Source: Trichobilharzia szidati
Taxonomy: Eukaryota; Platyhelminthes; Trematoda; Strigeidida; Schistosomatidae
Assembly: GCA_944472155.2 (NCBI GenBank)
Contig: OX235272.1
Location: 99,144,020-99,208,019, forward strand
Direction of reading: 5' to 3'
DNA: 64,000 nt
Below are positions 11,346-24,034 of this stretch, one piece after another. Positions within the stretch are counted from its first letter, which is position 1. The number at the start of each line of letters is the position of its first letter. A program made the position numbers and the translations under genes. The notes beneath the pieces are model-generated. The model saw only the letters and a program-made list of their open reading frames with translations. It was not told the origin of the DNA and made no database searches.

Positions 11346-11744
11346 GGTAGTCAGCTCGGGAAAATGGGGAGATTAGGCTTCAGACTAGTAGCTCTGTGCT
11401 TCATTCCGAAAGCTAAGGTATGGATAGAAAAGTATATGACTTAAAAGTAGTGGACTTAACGGGTTTCTGTAACTCAAAGCACTGATAACTCTAAATAGAC
11501 AGTGCATGAACCCAAATATTTTTCTATACTTTAACAAAAGCTTCTGTTGGCACTGAAAAGAGGTTACATCTACCGACATAAATATAAAATTCATGCTTAA
11601 CATAAGCGGCTTCTCTTCATCTAATTAGTTTACAATTTTTTCAGTAAAGTATTCAAGTGAGATAAGCTTGGTGCGTGTTACACTTTATATTCGTTTTATA
11701 CTGGAGCCAACATGAATAAGCAACTTCAGATTGTACCCTTTTCA

Positions 11745-11890
11745 CAAGAAGTGGCTCAATGGATACTTCTTTGACGATCGCAACAATGAGTACCGGGTTC
11801 GAATTTCACCATCAGTCAATGAGAAGCAAGCATATACATATGACGAGTTCCAGACAAAGGTAAACTTGCATAGTGGATTCTATTACTAAT
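11745..11890 (+). mobile_element. SINE-3-like head
   Basis: agtggctcaatggatacttc (A-box region) and gggttcgaatttcacc (B-box region) are spaced as in a tRNA. The head wording matches the SINE-3 copies at 38.16 and 44.64 kb. The body is poorly preserved. Confidence 0.55.
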
Positions 11891-12436
11891 CACTGACAAA
11901 CAGGCAACTTGGAGTTGGAAAGCTCCATTATATTTAGCTTGATATTTAAAACTTTAACTCAAAATACTAGGTTTGGTATAGCTGAGATAATTTATGTAGT
12001 GCAGTATACTGTTGGAAATTATTTCTAAACTAGTTTGCATGCCAAGAGTTTTCATAAAAATAAGCTGTCCAGCGCTGGTATGACTAACAGTTTCGAATAC
12101 TGAATAACTGCCTGAAGTATGTGAGGTCAAAAAGTACTTCGAATAGACGAATTACTGGTAGGTTATTCATATGAAGTCTATTTAATTCGACAATATTAAA
12201 GATACACATGTTAAAATGCTTAAAAATAATTCAGAAAGATATGGAGAGATTGATAACATGAAAATTATGTTCACAGACATATCATTTCTCGTAGAAACTA
12301 GGTTTGAACCTGAGTTTCGCACGTGTCAGCAGACGTCAGCAAGGTGTTCCCTTCGAGTTACAAATTTCTATCTACATTGCCTCGCACTAAAATTGCTTCT
12401 CCTCAATAAGTAAACTTATTTTCAAGAGTTAGTTTT

Positions 12437-12780
12437 AGGGATTTGATTTGTTTCAAGCTTGACCACGGATAGAGAACTGTTGCCAACCATGGAGTACTGG
12501 ACGGCTCTTTGGTCCAGATGTCGGACCCATCATTGGTGCCCACCCACCGGGGTTCGAACCCAGGGCTTTCCGGCTACAAGGCTGGCTAGTAGACCATTAA
12601 GCCACTGCAGCCCGACTGGATGGCCCATGAATAACAAATTCTACCCATTTGTGATTTTAGCACGACCACCAGCCAGTGTCATCACCGAGCACTTGTCCTT
12701 ACTCTCAACTGGGTGGACATCGCTGGTCACGAATTCTCACTAGAACTTCAAGCAACTTTTTCATGTAGGCAGTCACCAGT
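12437..12780 (-). mobile_element. SINE-2 copy, well preserved
   Basis: On the minus strand the head at about 12,615-12,546 has A-box tggcttaatggtc and B-box ggttcgaacccc. Body and tail run to the 3' end at about 12,437 (reverse complement of gggatttgatttgtttcaag). A leader-side block continues to about 12,770 (cacgaccaccagccagtg, also seen at 35.7 and 49.05 kb). This copy gives the clearest view of the family. The reading frame across it is an accident. Confidence 0.8.
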
Positions 12781-12794
12781 GAACATCCGAATTA

Positions 12795-12890
12795 TTTTTA
12801 AGAGTTAGTTTGTAGTGATTTAATTTGTTTCAAGTTTTACAACGGATTGATATCAGTTAGACAACCATTGAATTTATATCATCTATGATT
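12795..12890 (-). repeat. SINE-2 3' end, second copy in tandem
   Basis: gtagtgatttaatttgtttc and cggattgatatcagttagac repeat the 3' end of the copy starting at 12,437, in the same orientation, immediately to its right. This is a truncated second unit. Confidence 0.7.
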
Positions 12891-14140
12891 TCGTTTAGGA
12901 CCAACCTAGCATAATATTATTTCTACAGAGATGTAGAATAAATCATAGAATATGAAATGAACAAGGATAATAATGAATTAATTTAAAAACTTACATGCAA
13001 CAATTCCTGCTCTACTGGATTACTGAATAGTTTCAAACAGTTTGCTTTACATCGGGCTCTGTCGAATAACCTTTCTTCCATCCATGAGCTGGTTACACTA
13101 CATTCAGCTTCATGACAGATATTTAACACCGACAATAATAGGGTTGATAATAATAAAGCAGAAATTTGAATTGAATGTTTGGTAAAATTAAAGAGTTTAG
13201 TCATCATTTAACATTTTCCACACTGATTATTGCATTTAAAATAGAATTCAGTGAATATATGCGTTAGTTTAAAAAAATACTGTCTTAAGTTCGTTAAATT
13301 TCTTTTTTATTAATCCGGAAGTCTACTATTTTTGCTTTACTACACACAATGTCCACTAGGTCAACTCTAACTGTAGTGTAAACTGAATCTATGACAATTT
13401 TTTCTCTGTAAAGTGATATTTGGATTATTTTAGCCAATTAGAATTTCACTCCGTTCTGATTGGCTGATTCGCAAACAACTTCCGGCTAGCGTCATACCGG
13501 TTGGAAGAGAGTAAAAACAGCATTTATAACTGATTTGCGATAAGGGGTCAGTATTAGGACTTAAGTTAGGGTTAGGGTGGTGGTACCAGGGGGGAGGGTA
13601 GCATTTACTGTTGTCAGACTATGCACATATAAAATTAATAATACTGAATGAAGGGTGAGGTGGTGGTAATGTGGGGTCAATTTCAATGGACACTGAATAT
13701 TTATGCTTTTAACACATGTTTGTCCGTTTATGCTATGTACTGAAGTTTACTTATGTTTGTATGTATACATTATCTAATTAAAACAAAGCAACAGAAAATA
13801 CAATATTTATTTCTGGATGTTATTTACCTTTCGCAGTTCCATATATACACAACATAATGAGTTTTGTTTACATTTTTTGGTAAGATTACCTTTGTACCGA
13901 AACATAAACTGTACGGGTGTACATTCTTTGGTGATTTGCTGTGGGTTTCATGATACGATTGAGTTGGTGATTTAGTGTTGAAGTAAAAACTTGTCTGATA
14001 AATGAACTTGAATCAAGGAGCCTCTGAGTTAATGCACCTGTATTCGACTAACATGCCAAATGTCAATGACACTGGCAGACGGTCGGGCTAAAAACGCAAA
14101 CTGACAGAATTATAATTCATAGGTCTTTGAAATTCGGCAA
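12891..14140. other. No recognisable gene
   Basis: AT-rich with a short GC- and GT-richer patch around 13,480-13,680. Two tandem TTAGGG units occur at about 13,566-13,579, too few to be called telomeric. No family match for the small frame at 12,983-13,207. Confidence 0.45.
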
Positions 14141-14144
14141 AAGT

Positions 14145-14310
14145 TGTTGAATGGGCAGTGATTTTGACCTCGTAATTTGAAGTTCCTGGACCTGGAGTCG
14201 TGGGTGTGGACTACTGAAGAACCCCAAACCAAGACGAAACACCTGTACAGTACTGTGGTGGTTCTCTAAATAATATTATTCCGTGATCGGACTTGAAATA
14301 AATCAAGTCT
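14145..14310 (+). mobile_element. SINE-2 copy, truncated head
   Basis: Starts in the head (gattttgacctcgtaatttg, gaagttcctggacc), then gtcgtgggtgtggactactg, the block around ccaagacgaaacacctg, and gtggttctctaaataat. It corresponds block by block to the copies at 19.3 and 61.9 kb. Confidence 0.65.
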
Positions 14311-14584
14311 CTATATACTACCTCTTGAAAATAACTGGCTGTCACTCACCAATATTCATTTATCCCTAGTTTGTGAACTAAATGTAAGACGAACTTAACA
14401 TTCTTAAATGTACCGCTAACCAATAGTAAGTAACTTATAAAGATGTAATTGCAGGAAATAGGAAATCTTATCAATCATGTCATGAAATAGGCTTCTGATA
14501 GGGTGAAAAATTTAGAAAATAAAATTTTCGTCTTTTTGCGTGGAATAAGTTTTGTTCAGGCAGTTTAATTTAATCATACCTGAC

Positions 14585-14710
14585 ACTTTTGGATAGTGTC
14601 ACGAATGGAAATCAGTGGTGAAATCACTGGAAAGGAAGAAACACTGGATAACTGTTTCGTCCTAGTTTGGGACTCTTTGGCTGTATGCACCAACAACCAT
14701 TCCATCTAAG
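14585..14710 (-). repeat. SINE-2 body fragment
   Basis: Contains ggataactgtttcgtcctag and tttgggactctttggctg, the core of the SINE-2 body in reverse orientation. The head region is missing. Confidence 0.65.
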
Positions 14711-14974
14711 CATAGAGTCCAGTATTGTCAGTGTAAAAGACAGACTACTGAAAAATCAGCCACATGAATTCTGAATTCTGTCAATTTATAATACATTACA
14801 TTACAAAACAACACTATCGGTGACAGCCAACTTTGTATTCAACATGCTGGACACCACTAACCACTTCTCATTGCTAGAATTCCAGGATATCAATCCTTTA
14901 GGTATAAATGAACGGGGGGTCGGTACACAGTTTGGTGATACAAGCCACAAGTCTTTGAACTATATAGAAGCACT

Positions 14975-15231
14975 GACTGACTTGTCGTGCGTCTGTGGCA
15001 TAGCGGTTAGGACGCTCGCCGACCATGCACATGGTCCAAGGTTCGAAACCCGGCCGACTGACTCCTTTACCTCGCTAAGCCAGAAATAATGCTGGTAAAG
15101 AGGAAAGGTTGGGCATGAGGCTGGCAACCCCATCCTGTAAAATAAACACTGCTACAGAAACTTCAAGTCACTAGCTTGAAGCCTTATGTTCCACTGGGGA
15201 ACGTGAAGGATTAAAAAAAGACTGACTTGTC
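14975..15231 (+). mobile_element. SINE-1, full-length, with 12-bp TSD
   Basis: The element body 14,987-15,219 is flanked by an exact direct repeat, gactgacttgtc, at 14,975-14,986 and 15,220-15,231. The head is tRNA-like: A-box tggcatagcgg (14,996-15,006), a 7-bp inverted repeat gaccatg/catggtc at 15,021-15,036 in the anticodon-arm position, and B-box ggttcgaaacc (15,040-15,050) within a T-arm-like stem. The body has ggaaaggttgggcatgaggc and a 3' end of ccactggggaacgtgaagga followed by A-rich sequence. Such a head would serve as an internal RNA polymerase III promoter. Movement would need another element's enzymes. Confidence 0.93.
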
Positions 15232-15550
15232 ACCAGTATTAAAAATTCTAATCTTGTTCCTTATTTTGAGTTCTGTCGGCTTCCATACGGATTTCAGAAT
15301 ACCGAATGTCAGTCTTTCATTTCCGACCCCACCTTTGACATCTTCATGCTTGTCATCTGTAGGTGAAACGACATATTAGTTTTCTTTAATTCAGTGAATG
15401 TTTCATTCAGTCATCATGGGTAACTGTTGCCTTAACATCGTCGCATAAAATATTTGGTTAGGTTTTCGTATTTCTATGTAAATCTGACTTAATTGTGACA
15501 TGAGAGACAATGGTTCATTTTATTCTTTGTAAAGCATATTCAAAATAATC

Positions 15551-15783
15551 TTTTTTATTCCTTTACGTTCCGAGTGAAACGTAAGGCTTCAAGTTAGAGC
15601 TCTGAAGTTAAGGTAGCGGTGATTATATTTTTATGGGGTGGGGTTGCTAGCCTCACACCCAACCTTCCCTCTTTACCGGCCTTACTATCGACTTAGTGAG
15701 ATACAGGAGTGAGTCGGCCGGGGATCAAACCTCGGACCACGTGCGTGGTTGACCAGTATTCTACAGCCGAACTACCGATGTAC
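15551..15783 (-). mobile_element. SINE-1 copy
   Basis: Left end tttattcctttacgttccga is the reverse of the SINE-1 3' end. The body contains gctagcctcacacccaacct, and the right end has ggggatcaaacctcgg (B-box side) and a degraded A-box. It lies 320 bp from the full-length copy, in opposite orientation, and is more diverged. Confidence 0.85.
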
Positions 15784-16205
15784 AATTCAATTTAGTCTTA
15801 GTTGATCGAATTGATCTGTAAATTAATGAGGTAACTACTATAGTTACCAGGATAACTCGAATCAGTGCAGTGAATGATGGGTAAACAAACGTCTTTGTTT
15901 ATTGATTTTGTTGCTGAAATTTCTAAAAGTAAAGATAAACGTTGTCATCTCAATAATATCGATATTAACAAGGATTCAGTCAGAATGTTTATTAAATGAG
16001 ATCGAATTACGTAAGAGTTCTTTCCGATATCACTTCCTGAATAAATAAATATGTAATTGAAGTATGAATGTAAACGTAAACAAACCATCAGATTTCGTTT
16101 ACGTGAACTGCTATAGATCAGATATGTATAACCTAAACAACGGAAGCTATAAATTCTGATCGGGAACAGAAAATTTAATAACTACTCCAAAGGCACTGGT
16201 AGACA
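15784..16205. other. No recognisable feature
   Basis: AT-rich sequence without assignable content. Confidence 0.45.
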
Positions 16206-16207
16206 TA

Positions 16208-16440
16208 AAACATGCAATAGTTAGTTTGTAGGGATTTGATTTGTTTCAAGTTTGACCGCGGATTGATATGTTTTAGAGAACCATTGAAAATCAGAGTGCT
16301 GGACAGCCGCTTTGTCCTGGCTTGGGACTGATCAACAGTACGTACGTATGCATAAAATAATGTCCTTGGCATGATCGCAGGTAAGCATCGTCGGAGAGTT
16401 GGAGCAGCTACCCTCCAACCTTTCCAAAACACACACATGC
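16208..16440 (-). mobile_element. SINE-2 copy, 3' half
   Basis: gtagggatttgatttgtttc at the left is the 3' end; ttgaccgcggattgatatg and tttgtcctggcttgggactg follow. The sequence after about 16,335 no longer matches a SINE-2 head. Confidence 0.65.
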
Positions 16441-16554
16441 TGCATTATCATCAGTAGTTCTGTAACCAGTATCGTTTTTTGGCGAAATCTAACTTCAATC
16501 AGATTATATCATTAATAATTCAACACGATGATATTTTGCGGACGGTGACTGATA

Positions 16555-16775
16555 GTGGAATTCAGGATATGCGTTTCGTTCAGATGACCAGTCCTTAATA
16601 GAATGAAATGGGCATCCTGAATCCCACTGTCAATCCTTATCAACCGAATAGCATCAGCAGACATCCTCAGACATCATCAAAAGCATCCGTACTAACAGAT
16701 GACGTGTAAATGGAGGCCAGACATTACGGTTCAATCAGTCGACAGGAAAGACAAAACTGACTTAAATAATTCAGC
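16555..16775 (+). repeat. SINE-3 3' part
   Basis: Blocks catcctcagacatcatcaaa, then tggaggccagacattacgg, then caatcagtcgacaggaaag and a final gacttaaa match the 3' part of SINE-3 at 38.03-38.12, 44.83-44.94 and 62.83-62.93 kb. The tRNA-like head is absent. Confidence 0.6.
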
Positions 16776-17300
16776 CTCTTAATATATACCTTATGTCACT
16801 ACAATCAGACTACATATTAGGTGAAAGTTGGATATTATTCAAAAAGTAGTGATTCAAATCAGCAGCTTCTAATTTTTTGGCGGTGTACTACTTCGAACTC
16901 TGATAACTCAAAGAATGTAGAATACGCGTGTACTGCTCGGCATTCGTAGCTTAGCTTTGACTGTTTGTTGTTTACCTTCCTTCTCAGTAATAAGTTTATT
17001 TACTATTCGTTTTTCTTTGCTTAATCTGAATTTATTAGCAGGCAGGATACTAATTCAGTTGGTGTAATTTAGGATCAGTTTTAATGATAGTATTTGCTCA
17101 TCATAATAAGGGATACGTTGACTTAATATTGCAAATAAATAAACCTCTTGACTGTGAATTCCCTAGCAGCTGTTTCTAATCCTTCAGCAACTCAGATCTT
17201 TACCCCACTTTGAATCATCACCCATTACATAGATAAGTGACTATTGATCTGTGTACAAAATGACTTTCTTGCATAGATATTCACATATTGTAAAGTACTA
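16776..17300. other. No recognisable feature
   Basis: AT-rich, no assignable content. Confidence 0.45.
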
Positions 17301-17517
17301 TTTTCTTTTTATTTCTTGCGTTCCGAGTGGAACTTAGGACACCAATCATTTCGAAATTTCAGTAATCATAGTATTGTTTTTACTGTTTAGGCCTGTTGGC
17401 CTCATATCCACCTTTCCTTCATTCTTGGGCTTGCTATCGGTTAGTAAGATAGGCGAGATTGATGATTGTGTCAGCTGGGAATGGAAACCTGAGCAGCCTA
17501 CCACTGAACCACCGACC
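17301..17517 (-). mobile_element. SINE-1 copy, diverged
   Basis: Left end atttcttgcgttccgagtgg is the SINE-1 3' end in reverse. The middle keeps a tttttactg/ggcctcatatccacc pattern, and the right end taccactgaaccaccgacc is the degraded A-box and 5' end. Confidence 0.75.
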
Positions 17518-18605
17518 ATCAAAACATTACTGCACAGTAAGAACTGACAGTGTTTCTTTCCTGTACCTTGCAGAGTTTTAATAAATTTGAAGTTTTTATA
17601 GACATAAGTTAATTACTTATTAACTGCAGCATCTGTAGAACTTTATTCTGAATTCAACCTTTACTGCCCCTTTCAGTGACTCCTATTAAGATCAGATGAA
17701 ACTCACAAATCCTGTATATCAGATGAATAAGGACTAATACAATGGAAACCAATTCTAAAACACTGGGAAGGCTTGCGAATAGGTTGACAAAAATCATCGA
17801 TTAGGTTACAGAGGTCCTTATACCGGATGAATTAAAGAGTGATAGTAAATTTCTGATTAGATTATCTCTTTTTGTCTTGCCTGTAACGTGAAGTGTCCCC
17901 AGTTCTCTACTGAAATTCGATTTTCTGATGAAATTTTTCGTGTTAAAAGTTAGTCTGACAATCTCATATTTTTATGGCAGTTTTGTGTACACAACATCGG
18001 TTTACATCAGCAAATAGTCTAATCTTCTTTGTGTTGAATTTGGGTCTCAGTGGAACAAAGACACATTCGACTGATGAATCTTAAACAGGATAAAATACAC
18101 ATCGTCGATCTTACTGTTAATTGCAAATTTTCGAGCATGGCTATTAGTTACCATCAAGAGTGTTTCCAAAAATTCTTTAAAAAATACACCCACTTATGAA
18201 GTCGTAGTCTGCTTGAATTACTCTAAGTAAGACCACAGATTACAATGAATTCAATGTATTTCATTTCATTTTAGTCATATTTGTTCAAGGTATTAAGATC
18301 AGTTGTTTGAGCTTTAAAATATCTGAATGATTTCAAAAACTACCAAAAACTAAGAAGCGCCAACCAGTAGTCCCTCTCTAATCTGGGACTCTTTAGTGCC
18401 GCACACATAATATACGTTTTTGCTTCATTAAAAATGCTATGACAGCATAGTTTAAAAAATACCCTACGGTAACTACCAGTTTTACACATCTAAAGCAAAG
18501 TACAATAGTATAGCATAGAGATCATAAGTAAGGTTTAGAAACTGCCTAATTTTCATTAATATGTTAGCATTGATAAACAGGCATTAGTACACAAATGCTA
18601 CCCTG
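17518..18605. other. No recognisable feature
   Basis: AT-rich sequence. A short stretch at 18,355-18,405 (ccagtagtccctctctaatc, gggactctttagtgccgc) is weakly like a SINE-2 body but too short to call. Confidence 0.4.
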
Positions 18606-18607
18606 TA

Positions 18608-18826
18608 CCTTTTTCATTTCTTCACGTTCCCAGTGGAAAATGGGGCTTCAAGCTAGAGGCAGTGATGTTTATTTTTAAAGTATGGAGTGCTAGCCTCATG
18701 CCCAACCTTCCCTCTTTACCAGTCTTCTTACTGGCTTAACGACATAAAGGAGTGCGCCGGCAGGCGATTGAACCCCAGGCCACATATGTGGTCGACGAGC
18801 ATTCTACCGCTGTGCCACCGACGCAC
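18608..18826 (-). mobile_element. SINE-1 copy, near full length
   Basis: Left end tttcttcacgttcccagtgg; middle gctagcctcatgcccaacct; right end gctgtgccaccgacgcac, the reverse of the 5' end of the tRNA-like head. The head includes gattgaaccccaggcc (B-box side) and an anticodon-position palindrome relative (ccacatatgtgg). No clear target-site duplication. Confidence 0.85.
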
Positions 18827-19270
18827 GCCCTTTATCTTGAGAATATTCAGTTGTCAGCTGATGTAAAACCAGTGCTGTTAAAACCACAAAGAAAGATATG
18901 TGACATCTAGATTCTGTTGCCAGCCATAGATGGACCCTTTAATCATTTCGAATATTGTACTTCTTTTGTTTTAATTTAAACTGAGAAACCGGAATCTGAG
19001 ATATTTGGAAATATTTTAACTTCATGAACACTATGTATTTTGAAACTGTTTGAAAATACCATTGTTATCTAGAAACAGAACTACCGTGCTATAAATATTC
19101 CTAAATGTGACAAGTAGAACGATTTCATCACGAAATAAAACAGGTTAGAAATAACTGAAAACCCATAATCTAAATATCAACAATGAGAAGTAGTGGCCAG
19201 TGAGGTCCACCACGTTAAGGCGAAGTGGATGCATATCGGTGGCGCTGCACCACAAATTAGGAGAAGTTAG
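18827..19270. other. No recognisable feature
   Basis: AT-rich, nothing assignable. Confidence 0.4.
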
Positions 19271-19274
19271 GATT

Positions 19275-19505
19275 CGGTCCTGAATTTCGGTCCTAGCAAC
19301 TTAATGGTTGGCAGACTTGGCCTCATAACCTGAAGTTTCCAGGTTCGATCATGAGTTATATCGTGGGTGCCTACTAATGAGGAGTCCCAAACTATAAAGA
19401 AACAGCTGTTCAGTGTTCTTTGATTTCCAATGATTCTCTAAGTGGTACTAGCTTGTGACAAAATCTACACTCAAATTAATCCAAATCCTTACAAAAACTC
19501 ATGAT
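19275..19505 (+). mobile_element. SINE-2 copy with head
   Basis: The head has gcaacttaatggttggcaga (A-box side) and ttccaggttcgatcatgag (B-box side) about 45 nt apart. The body follows with gaggagtcccaaactataaa, aaacagctgttcagtg and ccaatgattctctaag, then aatccaaatccttacaaaaa as the 3' end. It aligns block by block with the 61.9-kb copy. Confidence 0.8.
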
Positions 19506-20675
19506 CGAAAGATTTCATAATAAAGTAGTATTCTACCTTTGAGGAAACCAAAACATAAAAAATGGCGTATGTGGGTAACAACTATTTAACTAGATGAGGT
19601 CACCGGTCAGGTTCCCATGTGACTTAATGAGTAATCTTTATATTGTTTCGTCAGGATATCTTCCTTGAATAATACGTACGCATTCAAATTTCCTTTTAAG
19701 GTTAAAGCTATTCAGACCTGGTATTATATTAAGTGTGAAAAATAACATTGGGAACATCATATCAACTACCATAGCCACATCCTTTGCAATATTTTTGATA
19801 AAATAGGCGTGTAAATATGATACGAAATAAAACATCTCACAGTAATATGAGAGTAAATCACTCATTGTTTGTGTGATGGTGGAATTAAGTGACGGCGATT
19901 AGCGACTAGCAAACAGGAGAGAATAAGATATAAGTTTTCACACTAAACCATTTTACCCACATTTTTTTAAATATTAGTGTTGATCAGGTAAGCTTAAAAA
20001 ATTGTTTGTAAACAGGAGATTTAAGTTACACATTAAGAAGTATTGTAGATAAAATTCGGAAACAAACAGGAAAGGTAATTTTAAAAGGCAATGAGAAATG
20101 ACTTAGCAATCTAGTTTTAAAGCGTGAAAAATGTCCATGTGATATAAATTAAAAAAGACATAGGTCAGTGAAGAATATTCCTTTCGTAGATTTTCTTGAA
20201 ACCTCTACAGCTACATGGTGTTCTAAACACTCATGGAAACATCTATGAAGATTACTTACTCCATCGTAGCTAAGTACATAGACCATACCATTATAATATT
20301 TTCTAAATATGCACAAGAACATCTCCTAATATGGTTGTCAGAAGAAATTAGATGAACCAATAGCTCCTTTCCTCAGCATTTGTCCTTAAACATCATTCTG
20401 TATCGCTGGAGAAATTTTTCAAGATGATATATAAGGGGAAGTCGTTCGGAAAGCTCCTAACTACATCTTTTGTCCATAGTAGAAGCTCTAGCTATGCATG
20501 AGAAAAACCCTAAGGAGTGTATACTGGAGCAATTTGTCCAATCAATTTTACCCCTATAGTCTTGAACTTATGTATTTATACGATAACTGGGTATGTAATC
20601 CACCTTTATTAATTCTTTCTTCTTTTAAATTCACAGTTTGAAAATTAGTTTTCACTTTTCAAAGTTGAAGGTGGT
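19506..20675. other. No recognisable feature
   Basis: AT-rich with chance frames only (for example 19,638-19,865 on the minus strand, no family features). Confidence 0.4.
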
Positions 20676-20678
20676 TAT

Positions 20679-21125
20679 TTAACCACTGGGTGGTATGAGT
20701 GATATCCACCTTCTCATCTCAATCAATCAGTAGTACATAATATGGTGCATTTACACTTGCTATCTTGGTTTCCATCGATGGTATCTAACAGCTCGTATAT
20801 TGTGGTCTGAATAATATCGGTTTCCAACACTCCCCTAGAACTGTGAAAATTGTGAGTTACTCTGGAAAATCGCGAACTACATTGCACACTGTGAATTTGG
20901 TTTACGATATCACCGGTTCGCCCAACTAGCCAGCCAAAAATGGGTAGTCTGAACTGATTTGGCTGTCTGAGCTGAGCGAAACCGGGTAAACGGCCGATGA
21001 GTTGGCCTCATACAGCCGACCATAGTTTAGATCACTTTGATCTGGCTAGCAAACCCTACTGGTTGGTGTGAGTGGTATCTAACCATTCATCTCAATTAGT
21101 CAGTAGTATACAGCGTGATGCATTC
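20679..21125. repeat. Repeat-6: copy with end motif duplicated directly
   Basis: The end motif (ctcatctcaatcaatcagta near 20,716; a close variant near 21,086) occurs twice in the same orientation, about 370 bp apart, each followed by a gtgatgcat-type word. Between them lies an internal block (ttacgatatcaccggttcgc, then gagctgagcgaaaccgggta) matching the 57.7-58.0 kb copy. No coding capacity is visible. The class is unknown; a non-autonomous DNA element is one possibility because the other copy has inverted ends. Confidence 0.7.
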
Positions 21126-21234
21126 TTTCTTCTATCTTTTCAAAATTAAGACTATACAAATCTACTGTATAAATATGATTGCTCTCTTCGTTATATGAAC
21201 AGTATTTCTATTATTAGATGGTTGAAGGCAGTAG

Positions 21235-21395
21235 GCAGGAAGCATTGGACTTAGGTTTCGTGCTTGTTGACACTCTTCAGAAAGATGTATCTGCAGTCTT
21301 GTAGGAACTCATGTCCCCTTTTAGATTCAAATCAGTGTCCCCCAAGGCTGCAGTCGGGGACGTCACCAAACACTGACAGTTTTGATGATAATCAT
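21235..21395 (-). repeat. SINE-4-type repeat fragment
   Basis: ttaggtttcgtgcttgttga at about 21,252 matches the arm at 9.60 kb. It is followed by a gtatctgcagtcttg block and, in reverse complement, a possible tRNA-like B-box (tagattcaaatcagtg) with an A-box-like tttggtgacgt upstream on the minus strand. This supports a tRNA-derived origin for the group, though weakly. Confidence 0.5.
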
Positions 21396-24030
21396 TTCTG
21401 GACACTAGTCATCACTGATGTTTTTAGATTAAGTAAGACTGCTTCAAGAAGTTTTGTAGTTTATCCATTTTTTCCTCCTGATATATAATTTTATTTGTTC
21501 TGTTATGAAATGATATCAAAAACTGACCTTTATAAGCATTTCCGTGATACTTTAAGACACTGTATAACTATTCAGCTTTGAAGAGAAGCCACAAAAAGAA
21601 TATTCTTTGCTGACTTGCATTTTTTAATCTAGTCTTATTTTGTGCGTGTAACTTGACCTTACATCATTGCTTTTTTCATCCGCAATTCTAGATTAGCATT
21701 GAATTCTAGTATCTAGCAGATTCTCCGAAACAAACAGTTATGTTAATGGTGTAATATTCTAGTGTTATATTGTTCCTTTTGTAATATAGGCTATCTGGGA
21801 TGTGTATTGTCCCATCTATACCTCAAATCATTTCGTAAGCTATCAATGTGTTACTGAAGAATACCTGAAGAAGACAAAACATTAGTTCATCACTCTTCAA
21901 CATTTGAATAGTTTTCAGTCGGTTATCTGTACACACTTCAGTCTTACAACAAAAGTCAAATATTTATCATAGGCAAAAGGGCTAAATACTTGTAGAATCC
22001 TCTTCACAAGATGGCTGCAACAAACAAGGAATGTTAAATAGTTACATTGTGGTGATTTAGGATTTTGTTTAGTGCACATGTAGCAATCCGTTTCTGGATG
22101 GTATTGATTGTTGTTGAAAATCATGCTGAAGCTAACTAATTTTCCAGAAGTCCTTCAACTTATAGACGTGGTTCACAATAAAGGTATCATATATGATCCA
22201 AGTCAGTGTAAAAGAAAATGTATGTCATTTCGTCCAGCAAACAGAAAAGCAGGTAATTAATGACAATAACAGAGTTGTTTTTCGATTGAGGTTTTTATTT
22301 CATTTTACCAGAAATATGACTTTAAACCAATTATTACAAAATATAGATTACACTTCTTCAAAAAATAAGGTTATTAAGGTAGTAATTGCAAATTATATTA
22401 TTCATTTATGTATTTTTTCTGTTAGCTTGATTTTTGACTGAAAACCACCTGAGTGTCAAGATTTTTAGGATAATTGAAATGTTTTCAACTGAAAATTATC
22501 ATTGAGGCAGAACTCAGCGATTGGTATCTTTTCAATTTTATGGAGTTCTTAATAAATGGCAAGCGTAGATGGACATCCATGTTTAACTTACAAGCATAAT
22601 GTGCATGTGTTTAAATTTACCAAATGAATTATACTGAAGCTCAGGAAAGAATTGTTCGATTACGGAAGTGTGTGGACAGTTTATACTTCCTTACTGCATA
22701 CACTATGAAAGTTGGTTTCTTGTTCGAGTATCCTGAACAGAGCAAAGTATAGGGGAAAACTCCTTGAGACCGGTCACACACTACATGTTTGACTCAGGTT
22801 TTAAAGTTGTGTCCACGCGAAAGTCTTACTGTCGACTGCAGACCGCCACAAAATAAATCAGGATATAAAGATTTTAAGGTCGAGGGCTTTTAATGTCCTC
22901 CTTCTCCAAGGTGGAGAGGTGGTGTAGCTGGTTCGATGGTAGTCGGAAGGGAACACCTTACTTCTGTTATATCTCTATTCATCAGTGGCACAATTTCCCC
23001 ACAATCCTTCAATGTAGTGTAAACGACTTACACTATGACGGTAACTTCTTTTAGTATAACCTCCATTCAAAAGATCTTTCTGGAAGTGTAGCGCGTACGC
23101 GAATATAAGTTCCAGTCTGTGTATCTGGCTAGTCATTTCGAAAAACAAAGTAATAGCTATCAGTTGGGACTAGATTACACTGGAGTAACTTCTTTATTGA
23201 TGGAGAGATTCAAGTAAAGAAACTGTGAATAGCTAATTTTTGGTGTGCGTGTTTTGGAGAACTAACACATCAGTAGAATAATATCAGCACAATATCTGGT
23301 AGGTTATAAAATGTCCGTATGAGATAAGGCTGCGGATTGCCAGTTTACGAAGTGAATACCATTACAGTTTGACCAACAGATCAGGATATGATGGCCTGTG
23401 ATTTTCAACTCGTGTGGATCGGCCATATTGTGTAACCACTATCCGATGCAACTAAGGGAATTCTGTCTGTCTTGATTTTCCACTAGGACTTCAGAAGATC
23501 CCTGTGGAAGGTACTGCCTACTGAACTGTATATTATTATTATTCAGGGTTTCCATAGATGTAATTAATTCTGAAATAAGTCGTATGTATATTTATTAGTA
23601 AATAGTTGCCTTTTTGAGATAAATCTCACCTTATCAGAGATAAGAATCTGACATAGTATTTCTACACAAAATACAGGTACAGTAAATTCACTGAAAATCA
23701 AATAAAATGGATTACTTGAGATCATGACAATACTTAGATAAAAACCTCTGGGAGTTGCATAGAGCTTCTTTTATGTATATCATTTTGAGATTCATACACG
23801 TTAATGATGCTTGTTTTAGATAAAAACTTCAATAATAGTGGCGCTGTGAAATTACCAGTTCGAAGTTAAAATATCAGATTTATTTCCACTTCTGTACACT
23901 TCATGATTTTGTCACTAGATGTGGCAGTTTTATGTTATAACTTTTCATCTGACAGAGGAATTTCTGCGTAGAATAATATGGTAGTGATACGACTAATTCA
24001 TACTATCGCTAACTAGCAGAAATTAGAATT
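21396..24030. other. No recognisable gene
   Basis: About 2.6 kb of AT-rich sequence. A moderately GC-richer stretch at 22,790-23,130 has no frame or repeat I can name. The phrase at about 23,415 (tgtggatcggccatattgtg) would read VWIGHIV, faintly like the RTE C-terminal WIGH motif, but nothing around it supports this. Confidence 0.4.
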
Positions 24031-24034
24031 CATG

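Noticed and set aside
13566..13579. Tandem TTAGGG units as an interstitial telomere
   Set aside because: Only two units, within a locally GT-rich patch; far too short to be meaningful.
14987..15060. Functional tRNA gene
   Set aside because: The head is part of a 233-bp repeat with target-site duplication and many relatives; the anticodon arm is abnormal.
14820..15089. 89-codon plus ORF ending in the SINE
   Set aside because: Its C-terminal third is the tRNA-like SINE-1 head; the rest has no features.
23400..23440. RTE C-terminal WIGH motif
   Set aside because: A seven-residue resemblance without any matching neighbours in the same frame.
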